DNA of 16,313 nucleotides from Caryophanales bacterium UBA6769 (GTDB taxonomy: Bacteria; Bacillota; Bacilli; Bacillales; UBA6769). The translations under genes and the position numbers were made by a program. Where the stretch lies: contig DKGN01000200.1 of NCBI GenBank assembly GCA_002453275.1, forward strand, positions 1-16,313. The letters run 5' to 3'. Of the stretch, positions 7,880-15,127 are shown piece by piece; within the stretch, counting starts at the first letter, position 1; each line of letters starts with the position of its first letter. The notes beneath the pieces were generated by a model. The model worked only from the letters and a program-made list of their open reading frames with translations, was not told the origin of the DNA and did no database searches.

Positions 7880-9997
7880 ATGAATCGCTGTGAAAAATGT
7901 CAACAAAATCAAGCAACTATTCAAATGCGAGTTGGAATGAATGGTCAAATGCAACAATTTGAATTATGTGAAACGTGTTACCGCACATTGCAAAATGACT
8001 TGAAGGATCAAGCAGGGTTTCAATCTATGCTTAATAATGATCAAATGAACAATATGTTTCAAGGCTTTATGAAAGGATCTCAAACTCGTCAACAAGTAAA
8101 GCAAGAGCAACAAGGACTGCTTGATGAGCTAGGTCATAATTTAATGAATGATGCAAAAGCAGGATTAATCGATCCAGTTATCGGTCGTGAACAAGAAATC
8201 AATCGAGTTATCGAAATTTTAAACCGAAGAAATAAAAATAACCCAGTTCTCATTGGCGAGCCCGGAGTCGGTAAAACTGCAATAGCTGAAGGACTTGCAT
8301 TAAAAATCTATGAAGGAAATGTTCCTACAAAGCTTTTAAATAAGGAAGTTTACCTATTAGACGTAGCATCTCTCGTTGCTAACACTGGCATTCGAGGACA
8401 ATTTGAAGAGCGTATGAAACAAATCATTTCTGAACTACAAAATCGAGAAAACGTTATTTTATTCGTCGATGAAATCCATTTGATCGTAGGTGCTGGTTCG
8501 GCCGAAGGGTCAATGGATGCTGGGAACATTCTTAAGCCAGCTTTAGCACGCGGAGAATTACAATTAGTTGGAGCTACAACGTTAAATGAATATCGTCAAA
8601 TTGAAAAAGATGCTGCTCTTGAGCGACGTTTCCAGCCTGTCATTGTTAAAGAACCATCGATTGAAGCAACATTAGAAATTTTAAAAGGGTTACAGCCAAA
8701 GTATGAAGCTTATCATGAAATCAGCTATACAGAAGAAGCGATTGAAGCATGTGCAACGTTGTCACATCGCTATATCCAAGATCGCTATTTGCCAGATAAA
8801 GCGATTGACTTACTAGATGAGGCAGGTTCTAAGAAAAACTTAGTCCAATCATCCTCTGAGCGCAGTAAGATCGAGGCACGTCTTCAGGCAATCATTGCGG
8901 AAAAAGAAAAGGCTGCAAATGAAGAAAATTATGAGAAGGCAGCTCATTTGCGGATGGATGAATTAAAAATTCAGCAAGAGCTTGAACAAGCAAAAGATGA
9001 TAAAAAAGAAATCGTTCATGTTGAGGATATTGAACTTATTCTTGAAGAAAAAACAGGGATTCCTGTTACAAAACTTCAAGAAGACGAACAATCTAAAATG
9101 AAAAATCTCCAACAAAATCTTGGTAAGAAAGTAATCGGTCAACAAGAAGCAGTCGAAAAAGTGGCAAGAGCCATCCGAAGAAGTCGAGCAGGTTTGAAAT
9201 CAAAAGACCGTCCAATCGGCACATTCTTGTTCGTAGGTCCAACCGGTGTAGGGAAAACAGAATTAACAAAAATCCTGACTGAAGAGTTGTTCGGGTCGAA
9301 AGACGCGTTTATCCGACTTGATATGAGTGAATATATGGAAAAGCACTCTGTGTCAAAAATTATTGGTTCGCCTCCAGGGTATGTCGGACACGAAGAAGCG
9401 GGACAACTTACTGAAAAAGTGAGAAGAAACCCGTACAGTATTATTTTACTTGACGAAATTGAAAAAGCACATCCTGACGTTCAACATATGTTTCTTCAAA
9501 TTATGGAGGATGGTCGTTTAACAGATAGCCAAGGTAGAACAGTGAGTTTCAAAGAAACAGTTATTATTATGACAAGTAATGCGGGAACAGGTGTAAAGGA
9601 AGCGAGAGTTGGTTTTACTGCAGATGAATCAGATGCCATTTCCGAGCTTGAAGATTTAACACGATACTTTAAGCCAGAGTTTCTAAACCGCTTCGATAGC
9701 ATCATACGTTTTAACGAATTACAAAAAGAGGACTTAATGAAAATTGTCACACTCATGTTAGAAGAGCTAGAAGAATCTTTAGTTGAAACAGGCAAGATGA
9801 TAGAAATAAGCAATGAAGCTAAAGAAAAGCTTGTCTCACTTGGTTATGATCCAAGATTCGGGGCACGTCCATTGCGTCGAGTGATCCAAGAAAAAGTTGA
9901 AGATGGCATCGCTGATCTCTTATTAGAGGATCAAGATGTACAGAAAATAAGTGTAATCGTTGAAAATGAAAAGCTTATTGTAAAAAAATCCTTATAA
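7880..9997 (+). CDS. clpE: ATP-dependent Clp protease ATP-binding subunit ClpE
   Basis: ClpE is an HSP100/AAA+ unfoldase that partners with ClpP in heat and protein-misfolding stress. The N-terminal zinc finger that separates ClpE from ClpC is present: C4-x2-C7 and C30-x2-C33. Then come a linker, the first AAA domain with Walker A GEPGVGKT (126-133), Walker B LFVDEIH (194-200) and ERRF (248-251), a UVR/coiled-coil segment (about 331-371, NYEKAAHLR), and the second AAA domain with GPTGVGKT (453-460), ILLDEIEKAH (522-531) and pore loop GYVGHE (500-505). The C-terminal DPRFGARPLRRVIQ is the usual small-domain motif. The 705-aa length is normal. AAGGAGG lies 6 nt before the ATG. Three CtsR operators indicate heat-shock repression by CtsR. 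No terminator directly follows the gene; the next one is at 10245. Confidence 0.97.
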   Translation: MNRCEKCQQNQATIQMRVGMNGQMQQFELCETCYRTLQNDLKDQAGFQSMLNNDQMNNMFQGFMKGSQTRQQVKQEQQGLLDELGHNLMNDAKAGLIDPVIGREQEINRVIEILNRRNKNNPVLIGEPGVGKTAIAEGLALKIYEGNVPTKLLNKEVYLLDVASLVANTGIRGQFEERMKQIISELQNRENVILFVDEIHLIVGAGSAEGSMDAGNILKPALARGELQLVGATTLNEYRQIEKDAALERRFQPVIVKEPSIEATLEILKGLQPKYEAYHEISYTEEAIEACATLSHRYIQDRYLPDKAIDLLDEAGSKKNLVQSSSERSKIEARLQAIIAEKEKAANEENYEKAAHLRMDELKIQQELEQAKDDKKEIVHVEDIELILEEKTGIPVTKLQEDEQSKMKNLQQNLGKKVIGQQEAVEKVARAIRRSRAGLKSKDRPIGTFLFVGPTGVGKTELTKILTEELFGSKDAFIRLDMSEYMEKHSVSKIIGSPPGYVGHEEAGQLTEKVRRNPYSIILLDEIEKAHPDVQHMFLQIMEDGRLTDSQGRTVSFKETVIIMTSNAGTGVKEARVGFTADESDAISELEDLTRYFKPEFLNRFDSIIRFNELQKEDLMKIVTLMLEELEESLVETGKMIEISNEAKEKLVSLGYDPRFGARPLRRVIQEKVEDGIADLLLEDQDVQKISVIVENEKLIVKKSL

Positions 9998-10056
9998 CAA
10001 TATATTCACAGGTATTAATAACTAGAAAAACAGAAAAAACCCTACAATCGTCGGAA

Positions 10057-10085
10057 TAGTCAAAAAGAAGAATTATTTTTATACT
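10057..10085 (+). promoter_or_regulatory. Candidate promoter of a small RNA
   Basis: TAGTCA (10057-10062), a 17-bp spacer and TATACT (10080-10085), four and five matches of six. The start point would be near 10092. A lone CtsR-like heptad AGTCAAA (10058-10064) overlaps the -35, but no partner heptad is at the right spacing. Confidence 0.4.
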
Positions 10086-10091
10086 AAGAGT

Positions 10092-10277
10092 AAGCATTCA
10101 TGACTTTGTCGCACGACCTAAGCTTATGGAACCATGGACAAGCTTATACATTGTGCTGAATTTGGCAAGTGTAACCCCTTTACCCCTCCTTATTTTAAGT
10201 GAACTAATCATCACTTAAAGTAATGAACAGGCTTGTCCACTATTAACGTACCTTTCTTTGAGGTACGTTCTTTTTTT
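10092..10277 (+). ncRNA. Candidate structured small RNA downstream of clpE
   Basis: The stretch between clpE and the next small gene has no convincing reading frame but is highly structured. A 9-bp stem, TGGACAAGC (10135-10143) with GCTTGTCCA (10231-10239), closes a 105-nt domain. Inside it are a C-rich stretch (10173-10190, AACCCC and ACCCCTCC) and a 9-bp hairpin, TTTAAGTGA (10194-10202) with TCACTTAAA (10211-10219). An alternative hairpin, TAAGCTT (10119-10125) with AAGCTTA (10140-10146), competes for the same bases as the 9-bp stem. A strong terminator closes the region. The C-rich tracts are complementary to Shine-Dalgarno sequences, as in the RsaE/RoxS type of Firmicute sRNA, but I cannot confirm homology. 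It could instead be the clpE 3' untranslated region or a leader of the following small gene. Confidence 0.4.
10245..10277 (+). terminator. Strong intrinsic terminator
   Basis: The 9-bp stem AACGTACCT (10245-10253) pairs with AGGTACGTT (10261-10269) around a 7-nt loop, followed by C and seven T residues. It lies 250 bp after the clpE stop and 74 bp before the next gene, so it ends either the clpE transcript or a separate small RNA. Confidence 0.9.
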
Positions 10278-10350
10278 AACTAGTAAGAATTCAGATAATT
10301 TAGAAAGCCTATCTAGTGACGTAATAAAATATGCTCAGGGAGAAGATGTC

Positions 10351-10485
10351 ATGTCTTACATCTATTTAAAAGAAGTGTGGTCTCCGTTGAAGATGTTTGG
10401 TATTAGATTATTTCGCGACCCTAGTACAGGAAAGTGGTATATCAAAAGAAATAACAGACGGTTAAGAAGATTACGTTTTAGGTAG
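10351..10485 (+). CDS. Small basic protein of unknown function (44 aa)
   Basis: I do not recognise this protein. The ATG at 10351 is preceded by CAGGGAGAAG, which gives a fair ribosome site at about 8 nt. The same frame is open further upstream to a TTG at 10258, but that codon lies in the loop of the preceding terminator, so the short form is preferred. The 44-aa product has a hydrophobic, aromatic N-terminal half (YIYLKEVWSPLKMFGIRLF) and a strongly basic tail rich in Arg (KRNNRRLRRLRFR). This suggests nucleic-acid, ribosome or membrane-surface binding, which is inference. No clear promoter is seen. A 6-bp hairpin with a short T run overlaps its stop codon. It converges with the transporter gene 18 bp downstream. 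Confidence 0.5.
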   Translation: MSYIYLKEVWSPLKMFGIRLFRDPSTGKWYIKRNNRRLRRLRFR

Positions 10486-10497
10486 GCTACCTATTTT
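10479..10497 (+). terminator. Short hairpin after the small basic gene (weak terminator)
   Basis: TAGGTA (10479-10484) pairs with TACCTA (10488-10493) around a 3-nt loop, followed by TTTT. The stem is only 6 bp and includes part of the TAG stop, so termination may be inefficient. Confidence 0.35.
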
Positions 10498-10503
10498 CGA
10501 TTT

Positions 10504-11790
10504 CTATTTATTCGTTAGGTTTGTGACTTCAATGCTTTTGATTTGATGACCGTCAACTTCGGTAATTTTAAATTCATATTGTTCGATAGTAATTGTAGAT
10601 CCTAACTTAATTTTATCAACTTTTGTTAGCATCCATCCTCCAATTGTATCTAGTTCGCTATGATCTAACTCCAAATCAAATAAATCATTAACTTCTTCAA
10701 TGAGCAATTTGCTATCAAGAATCGTAATTGAATCGTTTACTTTCGTTATTTTTGATTTTTCTTCGTTATCAAATTCGTCTCGAATTTCTCCGACAATCTC
10801 TTCGACAATGTCTTCGACCGTGACAAGACCAGCAGTTCCACCATACTCATCAACGAGGATTGCCATATATACTTGTTCTTTTTGCATTTTAATTAACAAT
10901 TTTTTAATCGGGATGTGTTCAATCACGGTTATAATCGGGCGTATATATTTGTGAAATGGTTTTGGGTCATTATTTAATAAGTCGCGGTAAAGTTCTTTCA
11001 AATTAATCAAGCCGATAATATGGTCTTTATCATCGTCTGCAACTGGAAAACGAGTGAACTTTTCGCCTTTTAAAGTAGCGAGATTATCTTCAAATGAGTC
11101 ATTACGATAAACACAAACAATTTCTGTTCGTGGAACCATAATCTCCCTAGCTAACCTATCATCAAATTCAAAAATACGATTCACATATTGAAGTTCATAT
11201 TGATTAATTTCTCCACCTTTGTAGCTTTCCGACATCGAAAGACGTAACTCTTCTTCGGTAAGTGCCTTTTCAAATTCATCTATTGGTTTCATTCCGAATA
11301 ATCGTGTGAGCAAACGGGCAGACCCATTCAAAAACCAAATGATTGGGAAAGCACCGATATAAAAGAAATGCAACGGTTTTGCGATAAATAAGCTAATCCT
11401 TTCTGCTTGTTGAATTGCAATTGTTTTCGGGGTGAGTTCTCCAATCACAACATGTAAAAAAGTAACGAGTCCGAATACAATAAAAAAAGCAAGCATACGT
11501 GTTGCTGATTCTGGCAATTGAAGACTCGTGATAAAAGGCTCAATAAAAACTCTAAATGTAGGCTCTCCAATCCAACCGAGCCCGAGGGACGTAATCGTAA
11601 TACCAAGCTGGCATGCAGAGAGATACCCATCCAAATTTTGTAATAGCGTACGTACCCTTTCTGCTTTTTGATTTCCTTCTTCAATCATCTGATCAATTCG
11701 CGTTTTTCTCACTCTAACGATGGCGAATTCAGAAGCAACAAAAAATGCTGTAAGTATAATTAAGATTGAAAAAAATAATAAATTTTTCAT
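10504..11790 (-). CDS. CNNM/CorC (HlyC) family membrane transporter with CBS domains
   Basis: A 428-aa membrane protein of the DUF21/CNNM family, which includes B. subtilis YhdP/MpfA and related proteins tied to magnesium efflux and resistance; the older name is haemolysin-like. Residues 1-190 form the transmembrane domain, with hydrophobic segments near 3-24, 56-76, 97-118 and 133-158, and the conserved GELTPKTIA (117-125). A CBS pair follows (about 213-272 and 276-335), with IMVPRTEIV at its start and the family motif DEYGGTAGLVTVEDIVEEIVGEI (314-336). A CorC/HlyC domain ends the protein (about 348-425). Ion specificity cannot be read from sequence. The best ribosome site, AAGGGGGG, lies 13 nt before the ATG, longer than usual; no alternative in-frame start is seen nearer to it. 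It is monocistronic in this window. Confidence 0.92.
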   Translation of the reverse strand: MKNLLFFSILIILTAFFVASEFAIVRVRKTRIDQMIEEGNQKAERVRTLLQNLDGYLSACQLGITITSLGLGWIGEPTFRVFIEPFITSLQLPESATRMLAFFIVFGLVTFLHVVIGELTPKTIAIQQAERISLFIAKPLHFFYIGAFPIIWFLNGSARLLTRLFGMKPIDEFEKALTEEELRLSMSESYKGGEINQYELQYVNRIFEFDDRLAREIMVPRTEIVCVYRNDSFEDNLATLKGEKFTRFPVADDDKDHIIGLINLKELYRDLLNNDPKPFHKYIRPIITVIEHIPIKKLLIKMQKEQVYMAILVDEYGGTAGLVTVEDIVEEIVGEIRDEFDNEEKSKITKVNDSITILDSKLLIEEVNDLFDLELDHSELDTIGGWMLTKVDKIKLGSTITIEQYEFKITEVDGHQIKSIEVTNLTNK

Positions 11791-12039
11791 TTGGTTGAGG
11801 AAGCCCCCCTTGGAGAAGGTAAAAGCCGACTTACGATATTATGCCCTGAAGACTGAATATACATTGCAATCTTCGCATCATTATTTCAAATTAATGTAGA
11901 ATCTATTAATTAATGATTTAAAAGTACTTGTAGGGAAGGTATTTGGAAATAACCTCACCCGGCAATACATATTGACTTTGGCCGTTAAGACAGTGGAAAA
12001 GCAACTGTCTGTTAAAAGTAATGATAGATTATCAACTTA

Positions 12040-12078
12040 ATAAAAATAAAAGAGCAAAGCCAAAAAGTTGGCTTTGCT
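12040..12078 (-). terminator. Minus-strand terminator-like hairpin
   Basis: A perfect 11-bp stem, AGCAAAGCCAA (12053-12063) with TTGGCTTTGCT (12068-12078), has a 4-nt loop. On the minus strand it is followed by CTTTTATTTTTATT. No minus-strand gene ends here, so it would stop antisense or unknown transcription before the transporter gene. Confidence 0.6.
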
Positions 12079-12080
12079 AC

Positions 12081-12131
12081 AAAAGGGGGAATACTAGGAA
12101 TATCCATAGTGTTACCCTTTTTTTTCTTTTT
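12081..12131 (+). terminator. Plus-strand terminator-like hairpin without an upstream gene
   Basis: A long stem: AAAGGG (12082-12087) with CCCTTT (12115-12120), then AATACTA (12090-12096) with TAGTGTT (12107-12113) including one G-T pair, then GGA/TCC. A T run with one C follows to 12131. No plus-strand gene lies upstream. It could end a small RNA or attenuate a long leader of the acyl-CoA ligase gene. Confidence 0.6.
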
Positions 12132-12154
12132 AAACATAAAGGCTAAAAAACCAT

Positions 12155-12183
12155 TAGAAAGATTACGAATATTTTGCTATAAT
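12155..12183 (+). promoter_or_regulatory. Candidate sigma-A promoter of the acyl-CoA ligase gene
   Basis: TAGAAA (12155-12160), a 17-bp spacer and a perfect TATAAT (12178-12183). The start point would be near 12190, about 45 nt before the ATG and downstream of the hairpin at 12081. Confidence 0.55.
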
Positions 12184-12234
12184 AAAATAGTGAAATCATG
12201 AATACGCTCTCAAATACTTTTGGTGGTGATAAAG

Positions 12235-13899
12235 ATGATGAAAAGACATTTTGAATTTTGGCCTAATCGTTTAGCGACGACATTGCCTATTCCAGAAACA
12301 ACAGTATATGACAACTTAGTCGTATCTTCTAATCGATATCCGAATAAGCCTGCGATTATTTACTATGAGAATGAAATTTCTTATAAGCAATTGAAATCAG
12401 AGGTTGACCAATTAGCAGGCTACTTACAAAATCAACTCGGTGTTAAAAAAGGTGACCGGGTCGTATTGTATATGCAAAACTCTCCGCAATACGTCATTGC
12501 TTTCTATGCTGTCATGCGTGCCGATGCAATTGTTGTACCTGTTAATCCAATGAATATTAAAGATGAAGTTGCTTTTTATTTAAATGACTGTGATGCGAAG
12601 GTTGCAATTACAGGACAGGAATTAATGCCAAATATTGAAGCACATATTGGTAAAACACCGCTTACCCATTTAATTGTTACCGCTTACTCAGAATATGTTT
12701 CTCCAACGGTAGATTATGCACTTCCTGATATTGTTTCGGCTGAGAAACAAGCATTTCAAGCTGATGGAATTATTGAATGGGAGAAAGCCTTGAGTCAAAA
12801 TGAACAGCCTGGTAAAGTGCAAACGGTTTCATCAGAGTTATGCTGTTTACCTTATACGTCTGGTACGACAGGGAATCCGAAAGGATGTAAGCATACACAT
12901 GAAACGTTACAAGCAAATATAATGGGTGCAAGCGTGTGGCAACAAATTACGCCAAGTTCTGTCTGTTTTGCAACGTTGCCTTTATTCCACGTTACAGGCC
13001 TTCAGCATAGTATGAATGCGCCTATCTATAGCGGGGCAACAATTGTGTTACTCACAAGATGGGATCGAGATACAGCGAGTACAGTAATTGAGCGTCACGG
13101 CTGTACCCATTGGATTAATATTGCAACGATGGTCGTTGACTTTTTAGCAAACCCAAATTTGGCAAACTATGACTTAAGCTCATTGAAGTCGATTGGAGGC
13201 GGAGGTGCGCCATTGCCTGTTGCCATTGGTGAAAAATTATATGAGTTAACGGGCGTTCGCTATGCAGAAGGATACGGACTGTCAGAGACGATTTCACAAA
13301 CACATTCCAACCCAGGTGATCGTCCCAAGTTACAATGTATGGGTGTGCCCCAATTCGACGTTGACTCCCGCGTTATTGACCCGAACACAGGAAAAGAACT
13401 TGGACCAAATGAAGAGGGAGAAGTCATTGTAAATGGACCGCAGGTTTTTGAAGGTTACTGGAATCGTCCAGAAGATACCGAACAATCATTTATTGAAATA
13501 GACGGAAAACGCTTTTTTAGAACAGGTGACATCGCTTATTATGATGAAGAAGGTTACTTCTTCATGGTTGACCGGGTAAAGCGAATGATAAATGCATCTG
13601 GATTTAAAGTGTGGCCTGCGGAGATAGAGTCTATTCTATATAAGCATCCAGCGGTGGAACAAGCAGTTGTTATCGGTACACCAGACCCGAAGAGAGGGGA
13701 AACGGTGAAGGCATTCGTTATTCTGAAAGCAGATCAAAAGGGATCAGTAAAAGAAGAAGAGATCATTGAATGGTCAAAGACACAAATGTCTGCTTACAAG
13801 TATCCGCGAATTGTCGAGTTTGTTGATGAGTTACCGATGTCAGGAAGCGGGAAAATTTTGTGGCGTAAGTTACAGGAGCAGGAAGAACAAGTACAATAA
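12235..13899 (+). CDS. AMP-forming acyl-CoA synthetase (probable fatty acid--CoA ligase)
   Basis: Activates a carboxylic acid, probably a medium- or long-chain fatty acid, through an acyl-adenylate to the CoA thioester. The family motifs of adenylate-forming enzymes are all present (554-aa numbering): P-loop TSGTTGNPKG (208-217), GYGLSET (346-352), TGD with the ribose-binding Asp432, hinge DRVKRMINASG (446-456) and the catalytic SGSGK with Lys540. The start is placed at ATG 12235 because GGTGGT lies 7 nt upstream; a TTG in frame at 12220 would add five residues but lacks a ribosome site. The substrate cannot be fixed from the sequence. No beta-oxidation genes or carrier proteins are adjacent. 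It is monocistronic, with its own promoter, and converges on the hydrolase gene. Confidence 0.88.
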   Translation: MMKRHFEFWPNRLATTLPIPETTVYDNLVVSSNRYPNKPAIIYYENEISYKQLKSEVDQLAGYLQNQLGVKKGDRVVLYMQNSPQYVIAFYAVMRADAIVVPVNPMNIKDEVAFYLNDCDAKVAITGQELMPNIEAHIGKTPLTHLIVTAYSEYVSPTVDYALPDIVSAEKQAFQADGIIEWEKALSQNEQPGKVQTVSSELCCLPYTSGTTGNPKGCKHTHETLQANIMGASVWQQITPSSVCFATLPLFHVTGLQHSMNAPIYSGATIVLLTRWDRDTASTVIERHGCTHWINIATMVVDFLANPNLANYDLSSLKSIGGGGAPLPVAIGEKLYELTGVRYAEGYGLSETISQTHSNPGDRPKLQCMGVPQFDVDSRVIDPNTGKELGPNEEGEVIVNGPQVFEGYWNRPEDTEQSFIEIDGKRFFRTGDIAYYDEEGYFFMVDRVKRMINASGFKVWPAEIESILYKHPAVEQAVVIGTPDPKRGETVKAFVILKADQKGSVKEEEIIEWSKTQMSAYKYPRIVEFVDELPMSGSGKILWRKLQEQEEQVQ

Positions 13900-13938
13900 T
13901 AAAATTAGCCTAGTATGTTCATAATTTATCTATTTACG

Positions 13939-13966
13939 AAGCTCACAGTTCATAAACTGTGAGCTT
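13939..13966. terminator. Hairpin between the convergent ligase and hydrolase genes
   Basis: A 12-bp perfect stem, AAGCTCACAGTT (13939-13950) with AACTGTGAGCTT (13955-13966), has a 4-nt loop. Neither strand has a good T run after it (TCGTTATG on plus, CGTAAATAG on minus), so it may work poorly as an intrinsic terminator or mainly protect the 3' ends. The minus-strand hydrolase stop codon lies at the loop. Confidence 0.6.
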
Positions 13967-14972
13967 TCGTTATGAGTGGGTGTGGGTCTGGAGGAAGTGG
14001 TTGACTTTTATAGGAAAGGTAATCTCTTAAAATGGAATGTGTTGTGAGAAATTCTTCAAAATATTCTTGCCAGCTCGAATCTTGCTTACTCAGTCGCTCC
14101 AAATGTTTCGCGATTCCGAGTTTTTCTGATGACATCGAAAAAGGGTTTTTTGCATGTGTCTCTTTAAAATAAAACGCTTCTTCATAGACGATATCCTTGG
14201 GAGAGACGCCACGTTTTACTGCATCAATGATCGTTTTTTCACGGCGATCAATGACCGCAATAAATTTTCGTAACTGTTCTTCATATTCATTACGAGGCAC
14301 GATGCCTTTATGGTGTGACGTAATGAAATAATCTGCATCGACATCAAGTGTTTGTAAGGCGGATTCAATAAAGAGATCGATATCACAATCTGCATTGTTA
14401 TACCAAGGCCCGAAAGAGGACAAATCAAGATCAACAACAAATAAGACACGGTGCTCAGGGAAATAAGGTAGTGCGATCCCTTCAGAGTGACCAGGAGCAT
14501 GTAACATCAAGACTTTTTCTCCAGCGATGTCTAACGGTTCATCATACGGATAGATGCTCATGTCACGGTTAAGGGTCATATCCCAATTCGGTTCATTTTG
14601 ATTTGAATATCGGTTGTTTTTTATATCATCAATCCAATTTTTAATTTCTTCTTCTCCGGAAGTAGCATATCGGCCATTCGCTTTTGAAATTTCGATTAAA
14701 TCTTGTAGCTTATGTTTGTCGTAAGGATTAATCCATACTTGTGCATTTGGAAAGTTACTGACGCCCCAGATGTGATCAAGGTGATAGTGTGTTAAATATA
14801 TATTGTTTAATCGTTTTTGCTTTTTAATGTATTCAAATGCACGAGTGCCGGTTCCACAATCAATTAAAGCAGTTTCATTCTGTCCATGAATAAGAAGCGA
14901 TGTTGAAAATGGGACCTTACTGTTGTTATCCCCTGTGATGACTTCAATCGGTCCGAACTTTCTATATGTCAT
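13950..14972 (-). CDS. Metallo-beta-lactamase-fold hydrolase
   Basis: The 340-aa protein has a complete set of metal ligands: HxHxDH as H62-Y-H64-L-D66-H67, His162 in APGHSEG, Asp181 in VVDLDL and His220 or His221 in TSHHKG. A working dinuclear metal site is therefore likely. Residues 1-225 are the MBL domain. About 110 residues follow that look helical and charged (EEQLRKFIAVIDRREKTIIDAVKRG) and may form a substrate-cap or dimer region. The substrate is unknown; lactonases, glyoxalase II-like thioesterases and others share this fold. No signal peptide is seen. GGAGG lies 6 nt before the ATG. The last codons (KAHSL, stop) are encoded by the convergent hairpin. It is divergent from the sigma factor gene. 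Confidence 0.85.
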   Translation of the reverse strand: MTYRKFGPIEVITGDNNSKVPFSTSLLIHGQNETALIDCGTGTRAFEYIKKQKRLNNIYLTHYHLDHIWGVSNFPNAQVWINPYDKHKLQDLIEISKANGRYATSGEEEIKNWIDDIKNNRYSNQNEPNWDMTLNRDMSIYPYDEPLDIAGEKVLMLHAPGHSEGIALPYFPEHRVLFVVDLDLSSFGPWYNNADCDIDLFIESALQTLDVDADYFITSHHKGIVPRNEYEEQLRKFIAVIDRREKTIIDAVKRGVSPKDIVYEEAFYFKETHAKNPFSMSSEKLGIAKHLERLSKQDSSWQEYFEEFLTTHSILRDYLSYKSQPLPPDPHPLITKAHSL

Positions 14973-14999
14973 GGTTTGCCTCCATTTTTTTGTCTTTAT

Positions 15000-15057
15000 T
15001 TAAAATTCAAATCAACTTCGTATATAATACAATACTAAATTTTGAGACAGTTTACAA
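15000..15057. promoter_or_regulatory. Overlapping divergent promoters of hydrolase and sigma factor genes
   Basis: On plus: TTAAAA (15000-15005), a 17-bp spacer and a perfect TATAAT (15023-15028), giving a leader of about 93 nt to the sigma gene. On minus: TTGTAA (15057-15052), a 17-bp spacer and TATTGT (15034-15029) for the hydrolase gene. The two -10 boxes touch, so the promoters would compete. Between them and the sigma gene lie the inverted repeat TTTAC-AAAA-GTAAA (15051-15064) and TGAAAC (15076-15081), which resembles an ECF -35 element, but no CGT-type -10 follows at 16-17 bp. Confidence 0.4.
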
Positions 15058-15127
15058 AAGTAAATCAACAGGAAATGAAACTTTATTCTCAAATTGACAG
15101 TTACATAGATGAAAGGAGAGGGAAGAC

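Larger units (their letters stand above)
11791..12234. other. Intergenic region between the divergent transporter and ligase genes
   Basis: About 440 bp without a convincing gene. On the minus strand, towards the transporter, there is a hairpin GAAGATTG/CAGTCTTC (11848-11874), extended by ATGC/GCAT across a 3-nt bulge to 11841-11878. A second imperfect hairpin around AGGTTATTT/AAATACCT lies near 11934-11960. A third small stem, CCTT/AAGG, touches the transporter ribosome site. A weak minus-strand promoter, TTAATA-18-AATAAT (11909-11880), is possible. GACAGT/ACTGTC arms occur near 11989-12010. Two opposed terminator hairpins and the ligase promoter are listed separately. No known riboswitch consensus was recognised. 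Confidence 0.5.

Noticed and set aside
10092..10277. 6S RNA
   Set aside because: The length fits, but the 5' and 3' ends do not pair into the closing stem of 6S RNA.
10258..10350. Longer 75-codon version of the small basic protein, starting at TTG 10258
   Set aside because: The TTG lies in the loop of a strong terminator and has no ribosome site; the ATG at 10351 has one.
11930..12010. M-box or other known riboswitch before the transporter gene
   Set aside because: GGGTGAGG on the minus strand recalls part of the M-box, but the other conserved M-box blocks are missing.
12022..12147. Open frame of about 41 codons from ATG 12022 on plus
   Set aside because: It runs through both terminator hairpins, has low-complexity Lys/Phe-rich content and lacks a ribosome site.
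12187..12215. FadR-type operator before the acyl-CoA ligase gene
   Set aside because: Only a fragment resembling half of the TGAATGA/TCATTCA palindrome is present.
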